From assembly GCA_002197995.1 (NCBI GenBank), contig NGZR01000003.1:1302001-1366000 (forward strand): 64,000 nt of DNA, given 5' to 3'. Positions 26,433 through 36,890 of the stretch are shown here, piece after piece. How positions within the stretch are numbered: the stretch's first letter is position 1; each line of letters opens with the position of its first letter. Position numbers and translations under genes: made by a program. The DNA comes from Gaeumannomyces sp. JS-464 (lineage: Eukaryota; Ascomycota; Sordariomycetes; Magnaporthales; Magnaporthaceae). The notes beneath the pieces are model-generated. The model had not been told where the DNA came from and searched no databases. It saw only the letters and a list, made by a program, of their open reading frames with translations.

Positions 26433-28230
26433 TAATTAAAAATTGTAATTTTTAAAATTTTATAATTTTATTTATTAAAAAAGTTATATTTGCCGTAATA
26501 CTAACCTTTCGCGGATAAATATATTACTAGTAAATTCGAAATCCCATTTTTTCCACGTTTTTTATATTAATTTAATATTTTTAACCCGAATATTTACCCG
26601 TTTTGCGTAATAAGCATTATATTAAACGCTTATTTATCATTATAATGTTAATTTTTATACGTTTTTTTTACTTAAATTAATAAAACTTACACGTAAACAT
26701 ATAAATAAAGTACATTTCGCAAAATTTTTGCAACGTTTAAAAAGCCGAGCTTTGTATTTAAAAAGTTGCGTCGTAATTTTTAATAATATTACGGGTAACT
26801 TTGGTAAAAGCCGCCCGTGAAAATAGCAAATCCGTTTTCTTTTGCAATTTTCGGATTTCGCGAAAAGCGATAACTGTAATTATTATTACCTATATTATTA
26901 TTTATATTATTACTTATATTATTATTTATATTATTACCTATATTATTATTTATATTATTACCTATATTATTATTTATATTATTACCTATATTATTACTTA
27001 TTTAAAATTATATGGTTGGAATTTTACTTACTTTTAAGTTTACCCCGTTTAACACTTTTTATTCGCAATGCTTTATTTATTTCTTTTACGAAAATGGATT
27101 TTTTTGCAAATTTTCGGTTAGCGGTATATTATTTAAATGCGTTATCGTTTAATTGCTCGTTTTCGGGTGCGTGTTGCGTTGTATTATTATTTTCGGCTCC
27201 CTCGTTTTTTAACCCAGCATTTAACACCGAGTTTTAATTTATTCCGCATTTTAGCTATGCGGAAAGCGTAAATTGCAAAAAAAGAAAAGCGGGAATGCCG
27301 TTTTGGTTAAATTCGGGGTTAATGCTAATAGCAAATCCGAAATAAGTTAAAGCTTTAGCATTAATAAAATTTGCTTTTATATTTAAAATTTTTTAAATTT
27401 TAAAGGCTTTTTTTGCTAACCCCGGAATAACTTTTTCCATTTCGCTGTTATTTATTTAACGCGGTAAGGAAAAAGTGCCGGCATTAACGAATTTTATTTT
27501 AAAGCAAGCGAAAAAAAAAGGCTAGTTTAACTTTTACGACCGTATTGCTTTAATTATAACGGTTTATTAAAGTGGATTTAAAAAACGTAAACGATAAAAA
27601 GCGAATTTATTTAAATTTCGGTAATAAATATCGATAAATAATAAGCGTGCAATAAATTTAAAAGTGGAATTAAAAGCAAAAACGTAAGCCGTTTAAAGCG
27701 TGCAAAAAGCTAATTAATAGGCGTTTATTAATTGCGTTATTATTTTCTTTTCGCTTATTTATTCGATTTTTATTTTTATTTTTCCTTTTTTTTTAACACC
27801 ATTGCTAATACCGGCGACGATGTTAAAAAATAGTTCCGGTAACGGGATTTTTCCCGTTACCGATAACGAATTAATAAATGCGTATATTAGCCCATTTAGT
27901 TTACTATTTCCGGAATTTTTTACTATTTCGTTAGCAAATTCCCGCTCCGGAATTTTTAAAACCGTTAAAAATCCTTTTTATTTTTTATTTATAAAAGTAC
28001 TATTTTTTAACAATATTAATTTTTAATACGCTAGCTTCGATAATTAATTTATTTTTTCGATAAAAATACCGCTATTAATTTTTTTAAATTTATTATTGCT
28101 AATACCTAGTATTAAATGTTTAGCAAAAAAATCCCATTATAAAATATGCCGAATTTTAACAGCGCTTTCGCTTAAGTATACGGGCGAACGTATAGGGTTA
28201 TTTTAACTAATATGTAATAAAAAAGAAAAG
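26433..28230. other. AT-rich RIP-type DNA without recognised gene
   Basis: Contains a minisatellite (26878-27003) and open plus frames at 26801-27037, 26842-27237 and 27802-28026. The first two are translations of the repeat followed by unknown sequence. A somewhat less decayed stretch at 27.06-27.24 kb keeps a few GC-rich codons. I recognise no family. It may be the 5' part of the following hAT element. Confidence 0.4.
26878..27003. repeat. TATTATTA-type minisatellite
   Basis: Tandem array of about 24-base units of the form tattattacctatattatt with small variations, roughly five copies. Confidence 0.85.
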
Positions 28231-30870
28231 CATTTTTAAAATTATATGCAAACGATGCGGTTAACACATATCCCATCCTAATTTTAGTAAAATGGGTAAA
28301 GCTTTTTAAATTAGCAGCGGTATAAATGCTTTAAGCAAATATACTAAAAGCGCCGCGTATATTCGCGGTTTAAAAAAAGGTTCCAATTAAAACGGGTTAT
28401 TAAAAATATTAGTAAGTTATTTTTCATTAGTATATATTTTTTAAATTTTATAATAATAATTGTTATAATTTTTGTTATAACCTTTTTTCCTTTTATTATA
28501 ACTTTATTTACAAACTAACGTTCGCATATAATTTAATTTATATTAACGCTTTTGTTTTACTTAAAAACGATTTGGTAATTAAACATAGCAAAAGGTTAAA
28601 AAGGATATCGTTTTTTATTGGATTAAAACCGGTTAGCTTTTTTTCCGTATCGATAAGCCGTTAATACGGGAGTTTTTTTTTAAACGCGACTTACGCTAAA
28701 AGCTGCTTAAATTTAAAAGCTTTCGAAATTTAACCACCCAAATTGCTAAAAGGAAACAACTTAAAATCCTTGCGAAATTGCTTTTTAACGTTAAAATTCC
28801 CTTATTATCGATAATTAAACCTCGCCAGGTTTAAAGCATACATTTTAAGGTATTATCGCTACTTTTTTTAACGATAAATGGCGGTAACGCTATATGGTTT
28901 TTAATATTATTAAGTATAACGGCGATAAATCCTTTAATAAAATAACCTAATTAACCGTCGATTCCATCGTTTATTACAAATTCCAAAATTAAATTACCGC
29001 CGTTACGGTAAATAACGCTTTTAATTTTTAAATATCTTCCGTTAACGCTTTACTTTCATTTATTTGCTTTATTATTTCACATATTGCATAAATCCCTTAT
29101 TTAGCCCACATTATTTAATTTATCGAAAAGGCTTTTTTTTAATCTTTTAAAATCGACCAAATAATATACGAAAAAACTTTAAATTATTCCAACTTTTAAA
29201 AGTTTTAAAATTTCGTTAAACGGGTTAAAAATTGCTTAAATTTACTAAAACACCCGGGAAATATTTACAAATTACTTAAACTTTAGCTATTTTAAATATG
29301 TTTTTAATTTAATACCATATTATTATTTTTTATTATTACCTTTTATTATTACCTTTTATTATTACCTTTTATTATTACCTTTTATTATTACCTTTTATTA
29401 TTACCCATTATTATTACGTTATATTTAACGCATTAGTTTTATAATTTAACTTTACTTTTTTACTTTTTTTATTAGCATTTCTTTTAAACGTCGTCGTTTT
29501 TTCGAAAATTTTTAAAAGGAAAATGGAAAGTTTGGAAAAAATAATTAGCTTTTCCAGTTAATTAAAAACGTTTTAACAAAATGGAGTTTAACTACCGTAT
29601 TAATTAGTCGCGCTTTTTTAATTTTAACGCATAATCGAAAGCTTTATTAAGGAATATCCAGCTTTTTTATACGCTTTAAAACTTTTAAAAAAAGGTTATC
29701 GCTATTACAATTTCCGATTATTATTTGGTTTTTAAGCTTAGCGAGCTTTTAATTATATTTTAAGCGTTATTAAACTATTTTGGGCTTTTACCAACCTTTA
29801 TATGTCCCCGGGCTCCCCTAGCGTTGCGTTTTTCCTTCCCGGTTTAAAACGTATTAACAACCACTTACATTATTATACTTAACGTTTTACCGCACTTAAC
29901 GTTGCCGCTTTGCAATAATGGATCGAAAATTTACGCATTGCAATTTAACGTGCAACATTTAAACTTAAAAACCGCGTTAATAAGCTCGAATTAAACCGCT
30001 AAATTTTTCAGCTAATATTTGCGGCCTTTTTGCTTATACCTATATTTTTAGGGTTAGCTTTACAGTTAGCTTTTAATATTTAAGCAACTTTTAAAAACCT
30101 CGATTTTTTAGCCGTTCGAAAACAAGCGAAAATTGCTTTTTTTCCAAATATATCGTTATTATCGCAAACTTAATAATTATATTATTTTTTAATAATAATA
30201 ACCTGCTTATTTTTTTAATGCTGTTTTATTAGCCGATTTGCTTTTTGCTTATATTAGCCTTTTTAACGTACCTTATTTCGCAACACCTTTTAATTTAGCC
30301 CGTTTTTTTAATCGGAATTTTCCTTTAACCCTTTCGAAAATGATTTAAAGCAAAAAATTGCGGATTTTTTTTTAACAAAATAAGCTTATTTATATTTTTC
30401 ACTTTGTTTTAATTCTTATATAATATAAGTTATAACACCCGGGTTTAACATTTAAATTATAACGGTTATTTAACATGCGTTATTAATTTGTTTTAGCTAT
30501 ATATTATACCAGCCTTCCCATTTTTAAATAGTGGTATCGAAATTCCTAAAATTTCCCGTTTTTAGCTCGTTTAGCCCGGGATATACTTAATATTCCTACC
30601 GCGGAAACGTTCGTAAAACGCGTTTAATTTTAATTAAGGTTTAAATTAGCGATTTACAATAGCGTATAAATCCCGAACAAACCGCTGTACGAGGTATTTT
30701 TTGCATTTATTTAAAAAAGCAAACGCGCCTTTTCGCCAATTTAAACGAAAACGATTTATTAAATTTCGAATTAAGCGATACCCCAAATACTTCGAACGAT
30801 AGCAAAATGGCCCTTATAACTTATATTAACGGCTTTAATTTTTCTCCTAAGCCGGATAATATAGGCTAAG
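28230..30870 (+). pseudogene. hAT-family transposase relic
   Basis: Degenerate plus-strand reading with the hAT order. A BED-type finger remnant lies near 28240-28330 (ICKRCG followed by HISHPN in one frame). The catalytic-domain start is near 28815-28960, where DNWTSPG-like then GIIATFFNDKWRYR-like readings appear. An ITAVTVDNASN-like segment follows at about 28990-29030. The C-terminal dimerisation block reads PFLARLARDILNIPTAE at about 30548-30600. Such transposases mobilise elements with short inverted repeats and 8-base target duplications. I could not locate the ends. Most stops are explained by CpA-to-TpA change. Confidence 0.75.
29321..29410. repeat. 13-base tandem repeat inside the hAT relic
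   Basis: About six to seven tandem copies of ttttattattacc, lying between the two conserved parts of the transposase. Confidence 0.85.
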
Positions 30871-31450
30871 TTTAAATGCGGGCTTTATACCCCCATCCAC
30901 CCTTTTAGCCCATTTGCCCCTTTTAAGTTTAAAACCCTTTTTACTTCCGCAGTTTAATTAACACCTAAATTTACCTTTCGCGTTAATTTCATTTGTTATT
31001 TTTTCCCCTTTTCCCTTTTCCCTTTCACCTATTACTTCTTAACGTTTTAAACGTCGGCGTTTTAATTTTTCCCAGCAAAATATGCTTATATCCCAAAATG
31101 CTATAACAACGAAATCTGGCCGTTAATTGGGAAATTAGGATTTTTTTTGTAATATTACTTTTGTTTTTATAGCATTTTTAATATATCAAATTGGAAAAAA
31201 AATAAAACAGTAAAAAGGTTGCTTTGCAAATTTAAAAGCGAATTGGGTTATATATTAATATAGCCGATACGGCCGCTTAGCGTACTTAAAAAAATACCGG
31301 CCATAAGCGGAATTTATAACTGCACCAAATAAAACCAGTGTTTTCGCATCGTTTAAAGGTATAAAGCTGGCAAAATACCAGTTTGTTATCTTTTTAAACA
31401 CATGCATAATATGGCATTATTCGTAATCCGTTAATATGCGACAACGAGGT
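30871..31450. other. AT-rich flank of the hAT relic
   Basis: About 580 bases with no recognised gene. Decay appears milder toward the right. The segment leads into the A/T inverted repeat and G run at the compartment boundary. Confidence 0.4.
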
Positions 31451-31451
31451 C

Positions 31452-31516
31452 CCCTTTTTTAAAAAAAAAAGGTTATAACATAAATTATACCTTTTTTTTA
31501 AAAAAAAAAAAGGGGG
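31452..31516. repeat. A/T-rich inverted repeat at the compartment boundary
   Basis: Two arms of the form cccctttttt-aaaaaaaaaagg and cctttttttt-aaaaaaaaagggg, separated by about 17 bases. They could form a hairpin or cruciform. They stand immediately before a long G run. Confidence 0.65.
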
Positions 31517-31522
31517 ACTGGG

Positions 31523-31525
<3 letters not shown>

Positions 31526-31559
<34 letters not shown>
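31526..31559. repeat. 34-base G homopolymer
   Basis: Uninterrupted run of 34 G, preceded by shorter G runs. It is capable of G-quadruplex formation, or marks a point of sequencing or assembly difficulty. Any open frame through it (poly-proline on the minus strand) is spurious. Confidence 0.9.
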
Positions 31560-31734
31560 CGGACCGTAAACAGCACGTTTTACGCGTTAAATTTGTTACA
31601 ATCGGAAAGCTGCGGAACAACTGTTCGCCCATATTAAACACCTTACCAAAAGCTTACCGCCGGTACTAGATTAGCTATTTTAACGTTTATAAAAAGGCAA
31701 CAATTTTTGATAGTTTTGAGGATTTTTGATGAAA

Positions 31735-31885
31735 TTTTGGGTAACCCATGGGTACCCAGAAAAACCCAGGACCCAAAGGACCCAGACCCATTTCTGGGTA
31801 CCCATTGGGTTTTTTGGGTCGATTTGGACCCAAAACCCGTGGGTCCAAATGGGGCCCCATTTATGGTTCTTCGCCAACCCTACCT
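31735..31885. repeat. ACCCA/TGGGT-rich low-complexity tract
   Basis: About 150 bases dense in acccag, tgggt, gggtaccc and ggaccc words on both strands, open in several frames at once. The local base composition differs sharply from the AT-rich DNA to the left. No terminal repeat was seen, and it is not telomeric repeat. Confidence 0.75.
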
Positions 31886-31899
31886 TGGGGTTGTTAGGA

Positions 31900-32591
31900 G
31901 GGAGTAATAAACGAATATCAAGGAGGAAAAATGTCGATAGATGTTAAAAAACGAATGCGGGAAGGAACCTGGAACGAATGTGGGAGGGAGTGAAGACCGG
32001 GCTTGGAGAGCAAGCTGTAGGATCCCCCGAAGACCGGGTCCGGGCCGGGCTCTTGGGGCACTCCATGTTGAGGAGTTCAGCAACAACGATACCACACTCA
32101 TCCAATTTCCGCTCTCCACCGAACTTATAGTGCCTGTTCTGCCTAATTATCACAGGCATTTGATTTTTATCTCCTTTCATCAAAGCTGTTCGAGCAAATT
32201 GTTCGACTCCATCCCGAAATCTAGAAATTCATTGGGCAGGTACGCAGTCACATAATATCTTGTATTATCGGTGAGTTGGAATACGGCGCTAGCGGAAGAG
32301 GATGGTGATCACTGCAACACCGGATGCATGAATGGTGCATAGAAATCCAGTGGGTATTGCGCCTATACTAGATCAAGAAAACAAGAGACCAAAAAGGGGA
32401 AGAAGAAAGAGAAAAAAAAAAAAAAAAAACCAGCTGCCCGCTAAAAACCTGCCGAAACCCCGCTGAGATGAATTGACAAAGGAAAACATGCCGAAAACCC
32501 GCCGAGATGGAATTGACATAGGAAAAGAAAATCAGGAGGCCGAATTGACTCCTCACTGGAGCCGCTGATGGGTGCCTCGCTGGTAGCCCGC
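31900..32591. other. Intergenic DNA with poly(A) and a short tandem duplication
   Basis: Normal-GC sequence without a supported gene. It holds an A-rich stretch at 32405-32429 and the tandem duplication at 32450-32528. It separates the RIP block from the first host gene. Confidence 0.5.
32450..32528. repeat. Two-copy tandem repeat of about 39 bases
   Basis: The words ctgccgaaaccccgctgaga and atgccgaaaacccgccgaga head two adjacent copies that both continue through aattgaca and aggaaaa. They differ by a few substitutions. Confidence 0.8.
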
Positions 32592-32783
32592 TTAGCGACC
32601 GGTGATCTTGCTAAAGGCATCCTTGATAACCTGGCCGGAGCCGGGAGCGCCGGGGAACCAGATCATTCCGGCGTTGACCGGCGGCGGTATCTTCTCCATG
32701 GTTTTAACGTTGCGGGGCAGGGGCGCGGCGGCGATCTGGGTGGCGGCGGCCAGGGCCAGGCAGACGGCGGTCGAGAAGCGCAT
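32592..32783 (-). CDS. Small secreted peptide precursor, 63 residues
   Basis: ATG at 32783 (complement) in good context (gccaaaaATG). Upstream in transcription there is a C/T-rich leader, common before fungal starts. Residues 1-20 form a classic signal peptide (MRF, then an Ala/Leu core ending AIAAA-like), leaving a mature peptide of about 43 residues that begins PLPR. The mature part has no cysteine, contains a KIPPPVNAGMIWFPGAPGSG-type Pro/Gly-rich middle and ends in an amphipathic helix (VIKDAFSKITGR). I do not recognise the family. It lies within 1.1 kb of the RIP block, a location where fungal effector-like genes often occur, but that role is inference. Confidence 0.6.
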   Translation of the reverse strand: MRFSTAVCLALAAATQIAAAPLPRNVKTMEKIPPPVNAGMIWFPGAPGSGQVIKDAFSKITGR

Positions 32784-34354
32784 TTTTGGCGGGTTGGAGA
32801 AAGAGAAAGAAGCTGGAAAAGAGAAGGCGGTTGTAGTTTGCCAGTCGACACGGACGCCTGAGGTGAGGCTGAGAGGCGATTGGTCGTGGATGGTTGTAAG
32901 AGGTGGAAGAGGATGATGATGGTGGTGAGGAAGGAAAACAATCGTCGTCTTTGGCGTCGATGGCCGAGATATTATCTTCTTTTCCGCCCCCGTGTCCCAC
33001 AACGCAACATGCCTAGTAGACTCTATTCTTGCATCTAATTATAGATGCCGGCCACGTCTGCTAGGAGACACCCTGGCCGCAACCTGCCAAAATAGGCACG
33101 CATTGTGACCTGTTCCACTTGCGGGTCTCTGCCCGGGGACTTGCTTGGGAATTCCCCAGCAAACTTTTGCCCTTTCCGTTCTGATCCCAAATCAGTCCGT
33201 GCGTCCTGTCGATCCTCCCGTGCTGTCGGCGCGCATCGGCCGGCATTATGGTTTACATAGATTCCTTGTGTATCGCCAAGAGATGCTAATTCGGGCTCGG
33301 CAGCATACCTACCTGACCTTCGGCAGCAGTCGGGGACCGAAATCACATCTTTTTGGAAAGTTTCCCTTCTGGGTCTTCTGATATCAACATATGGAGCCTC
33401 CAACGCCGCTTCGGCCTGTAATCAATGCGCATTGTCGCGTGTGCTTGCGGGCATCGGTCGTCTGTCCTACTTTGGGGTACCTAGTCCTTGGAGCCTCTCG
33501 TCCCTTCCATGACAAACAAAAAGTGCAAGATGATGAACGGTCGTCGCGCTCCTTGCCATCTGAGCGCCGGCCGGCTCGGTTGCCGCTTGGCTGCTGGTGG
33601 CGTCAGTCAAGGCTTCTTCACACATGACTCGATCGTCGTGCAGGGCGGCGACAAGCATCGAGTTCGTGTCGTGACAGAAGAGTATGTGTGGCTGCGTCGA
33701 AATTGGCACGATAGCGCCTTCCCCGGAGCCCCAAATGGGCAATGAAAGGCCCGCATGGAGTCTAGGCAGGGCACATGGGGAGTGGCGTGCAAAGGCGTGA
33801 TGCGCATTATGGGTAGTGGGTGGCTCCCATACTTGTTCGTCTCGATACTCTCGAGGTCGAGGCCCGCAATCTGCAATTGCGGGAATGAAAAAAAAAAAAT
33901 GAAAAAAACTCCTCCAGACTGGGCGTGAGTTGCTACTGTGACGTCGCCAAAACCTACGATGATCAACATCGGCACGACTTCGCCGGCCTCTGTGCACCGC
34001 GCGACAAGATTGCCTCCGCAGGCGAATATCTCCGCTCGCAATATCTCAAAGTTTGATTTGAGGCCGGCCTTGCCGCGGGGCTTGACTGGACGATCCACGC
34101 GGCTCATATGATAGCCAGGAAATGTTGGGGCAGTCTCCCGACAAGATCGCGGCGGCCAGGCCCCGGCCGTCACTAAATAGGCCGAGATGCCTGGCCATCT
34201 ATGTCATGTCATAGATGCCGAAGCCATGTGATGCCGTGCGGCCCGAGACGGCGATGTAGGAAGATAGGCAACTATTTCGCAATATGAAGTCCCGCGCCCG
34301 AACGGGGCCCGGACTGAAAAGAAGATACAACTGCCCAACGCCGAAAGAGCAAAC
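32784..34354. other. Intergenic region without a supported gene
   Basis: Several overlapping open frames exist on both strands (for example minus 33607-34173), but none has a recognisable domain, consistent start or splice sites, and GC-rich DNA gives such frames by chance. The right end should hold the promoter of the gene starting at 34355. Confidence 0.5.
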
Positions 34355-35165
34355 ATGAAGGGCGTAGAGTACGAGCGCAACGAGGTATTATGCTGGGCCG
34401 GCGCCCCGCGACGGCCCGCGCGGCCCTTCACTGTGGAGTGTACAAGAAGTGCTTCTGCCCGCCCATCGACAGCGACCCGGGCATCGGCGGCTGGGGCGTC
34501 ATCACGAGCCTCGCGATAGTGATCGCAGCAATGGTCTCGCTGGCCGAGGGCAGCGTCGACGAGGCGCGCTGCCCGGTCCTATGCACCGTGGCCGGCCCCA
34601 AGGGCGGGGCGCCGCTGCGGTGGATGGTGGCCAACTATTTGCTAATCCTCGTCAACTTCCCGCTTAACACGTTCCTGCTCTGGCGCGGCGGGAGCGTCTT
34701 CTGGCTCGAGGGGGGTGCGTTCGCTCGTCATCGACCGGCGGGGATGGAGGACGGACTGGGCTGGGCCGCCGCGTGAGGGACCCGCAGCCGCCGTCGCGCT
34801 GGACCCTGGTGTGCAGGATCCCCGGCGGTGCGCTGCTCGCGGTCTGGTACCTGCTGGCCTTGGAGCTGTGGCACGTTCTCGAGCTCACAGTCTGGTTCTT
34901 CCTGGACGCGGTCTGGACTATGTCGGTCAGGGCGGACGGGCACGCTGAGATGGAGAAGGGCGAGGTCGGCGAGGAGAGTGAGTTGGCGTTTGGGCAGCTG
35001 ATCCCGGTGATGCTTCTGCTCATACCGCTCGTCCAGGCCGTCGAGGCCTACACGAGGCTTTCGGGCCAGGCGCGGCCGGGGCGGGCTATATCCGGTGAGG
35101 AAAAGCAGAGTCTGGACGACGGTATGTCTGGCCTGGCCAACAGCCTTAGGGCGCTTGGACCGTAG
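34355..35165 (+). CDS. Predicted multi-pass membrane protein, about 270 residues, two frame breaks
   Basis: Starts at ATG 34355 (MKGVEYERNE). The coding reading continues in three successive frames. The first change is at about 34436-34440 (gagtgtac) and the second is within the six-base G run 34710-34715. Each is explained by one missing G, and with both allowed the single exon is 813 bases, 270 codons plus stop. Features are a Cys-rich turn (KKCFCPPIDSDPG), a first hydrophobic segment (about residues 45-62), a second (NYLLILVNFPLNTFLLW, about 92-110), a third (LLAVWYLLALELWHVL, about 158-175), an adjoining hydrophobic stretch, and a fourth (FGQLIPVMLLLIPLVQAV, about 212-230). I do not recognise a functional family. 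Introns do not explain the breaks well, since no splice pair restores frame. Confidence 0.6.
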
Positions 35166-35407
35166 CAGCTTCTTCTTCTTTTGAAAATATGTTAATTGGG
35201 GGTAGTCTGTATGTGTCGTGTTACCGCAGTCCCTGAGCCATTTATGTACGAGTCCAAAGTTTCGTGAGACCATTCATCCTGTATTCATCACATCTTGTAT
35301 CCATTAGGTACCTTATTAAGGACGGACCGAGGAGAGGTGTATTCATCCACCACGCCGCCTGGAAAAGGCGAAAGTGCCCCGATCCCGAGCTTCTTGACAT
35401 TACGGAA
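35166..35407. other. Spacer between convergent genes
   Basis: Short 3'-to-3' spacer between the membrane-protein gene and the carboxypeptidase gene. No terminator motif can be named with confidence. Confidence 0.5.
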
Positions 35408-36890
35408 TCAGCACCGCGCCTCGCCAACGCCAATGTCTGAAGCAGCGAGAACCCATTCCATCAAGCCAGCCGAAACTTCGAGCATGTTCGTGTGGTACTG
35501 CCCGGGCGTGGGATAGAAGGGGCAGGAGGCCTGGTCGTTCCCGAACCCAAATTCGAGGCAGTAACCGTAGACCTTGTTGGCCGAGGGGTCGGCAAAGTGG
35601 CGCGATGTGGCGTAGTCGTCAGATGCTCCGCTGGTCGGGTAGAGCAGGCTGGCCTGCATAGACTCGTAGTGGCGGCCTGTTGCAGCCTCCATGGAGTTGA
35701 CGGTGCGCATGGCGGCGTAGACAGAATCGCGCCAGTCGGCGCTGGGCATGTACTCCTCGTAGACGGCGCCGGTGGCGGGGTTGTCGGGCATAAGGCCCCT
35801 GACGCTGTCGTAGCTCGAGTTCATAAAGTTCATGTATGGCTTCCGAATTTGGTTATGGTCGTTGCCCCAGCTGTGCAGCAGGGCACCCGTGTACGAGTGC
35901 AGGTCGAGATACCACCTGATGGCGAACTTGTCCATCACGTGCTTGATCGCCCGGGTTTCGGGCTCGGAGAAGGGGCGGTGCCATGGAAGGTCTGGGCGGC
36001 TGGGTCCTCCGAAGCCACGTTGGGACCAACATCCGGGTGGAACTTCTTCATGAAATCGAACAGGAAATCGAAATTTCTATTTAAATCGATGCCGATCGAG
36101 TTGGGTTGCCGGGCGTGGTCGAGGCAGGGTTGCGGTTCTTGCGCCAGCAAGAGTTGGTTGACTGATCCCAAGCGACTCCGTCGGGGTTGGACAGCGGGGT
36201 GAAAACGATGCCCGTTTTCAGGGCGCGCTTGACGTCGCAGTTGGAGTACTGACGGCCGCCGTAGGTCAGGCCAGTGTTGTGCTTGTTGGCGTAGAGCAGG
36301 TCCGAAATGAAGTACAGGATGTTGTCGGGCGAGCCGCGCTCCCGTGCGTGGATGGCGCCGTTCAGGTAGACGTGATAGGCGCTACGAGATGGTTAGCGTA
36401 TTGTGCGACAACGGCACTAGCAGTACGAAAATTTATCAAGATGGAACGTACCTGGAGCAGTTTCCGCCACTCCCACCGATGGCTCCACCGATGATGGTCC
36501 TGTTCTCGTACCTGAGATGTATCACGTAGTGTTAGTGAACGAGAGCAGGGCATTATCTTGGGCGCGTCCGGCATGGCACTAACGTCTTGTCAGGCGCCTC
36601 AAACGCCGTGAAGCCGTACTCGCGCTTCAGCCCCTCGAAGCCCGAGTAGATCTCGGCGACGCTCAGCAGGCTCTGCAGATCGGTCCCTGCGGGCTGGGTC
36701 CCGAGGCCGCGCGGGAAGGTCTTGCCGCCGTCGAACCTGTCGCCCGTGCCGATGGCGATGCCGTTGTTGCCGCCCTGGCGGCGGATCAGGAACGACTCCG
36801 GGCCAGTGTGGGCCGACTCGCCGGGCAGGAGGCAGGCCCCGGCCAGTGGTGCGCGAGGCACAGCGACATCCAAGCTGACGTGAACTTCAT
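35408..36890 (-). CDS. Zinc carboxypeptidase (M14 family), three exons, frame breaks
   Basis: Secreted-type metallocarboxypeptidase that removes C-terminal residues from peptides. ATG at 36890. Exons (complement) are 36890-36584, 36511-36452 and 36381-35408, with GTTAGT and GTACGT donors. Zinc-binding HARE is in NGAIHARERGSPD. It is followed by NPDG, WRKNRNP, the substrate-binding Arg motif GIDLNRNFD, the third zinc His in YLDLHSYTG, and the catalytic Glu in YCLEFGF. The order and spacing match fungal M14A-like enzymes. Single-base breaks occur in C4 at 36837-36840 (near the N-terminus), GGG at 36103-36105 and GGGG at 35972-35975. With three bases restored the length is 447 codons plus stop. 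All catalytic residues survive, which argues against long-standing pseudogenisation. The signal peptide is blurred by the first break. Confidence 0.85.

Noticed and set aside
26801..27237. Two open frames of Tyr/Ile repeats
   Set aside because: They are translations of the TATTATTA minisatellite.
31394..31576. Minus-strand frame encoding a poly-proline protein
   Set aside because: It is a translation of the G homopolymer and A/T inverted repeat, with no coding features outside them.
31680..31947. Three overlapping frames rich in Trp, Pro and Gly on both strands
   Set aside because: They are simultaneous translations of the ACCCA/TGGGT tract. Openness in several frames at once reflects the repeat, not coding.
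33607..34173. 188-codon minus frame
   Set aside because: No domain or signal peptide, overlaps another long frame (33467-33997), and codon use gives no support.
34696..34787. Possible intron joining the two blocks of the membrane-protein gene
   Set aside because: Phase fits, but the donor GTCTTC is unlike every other donor in the window and the intron would not explain the first break at about 34436. One missing G at each site explains both and gives a length divisible by three.
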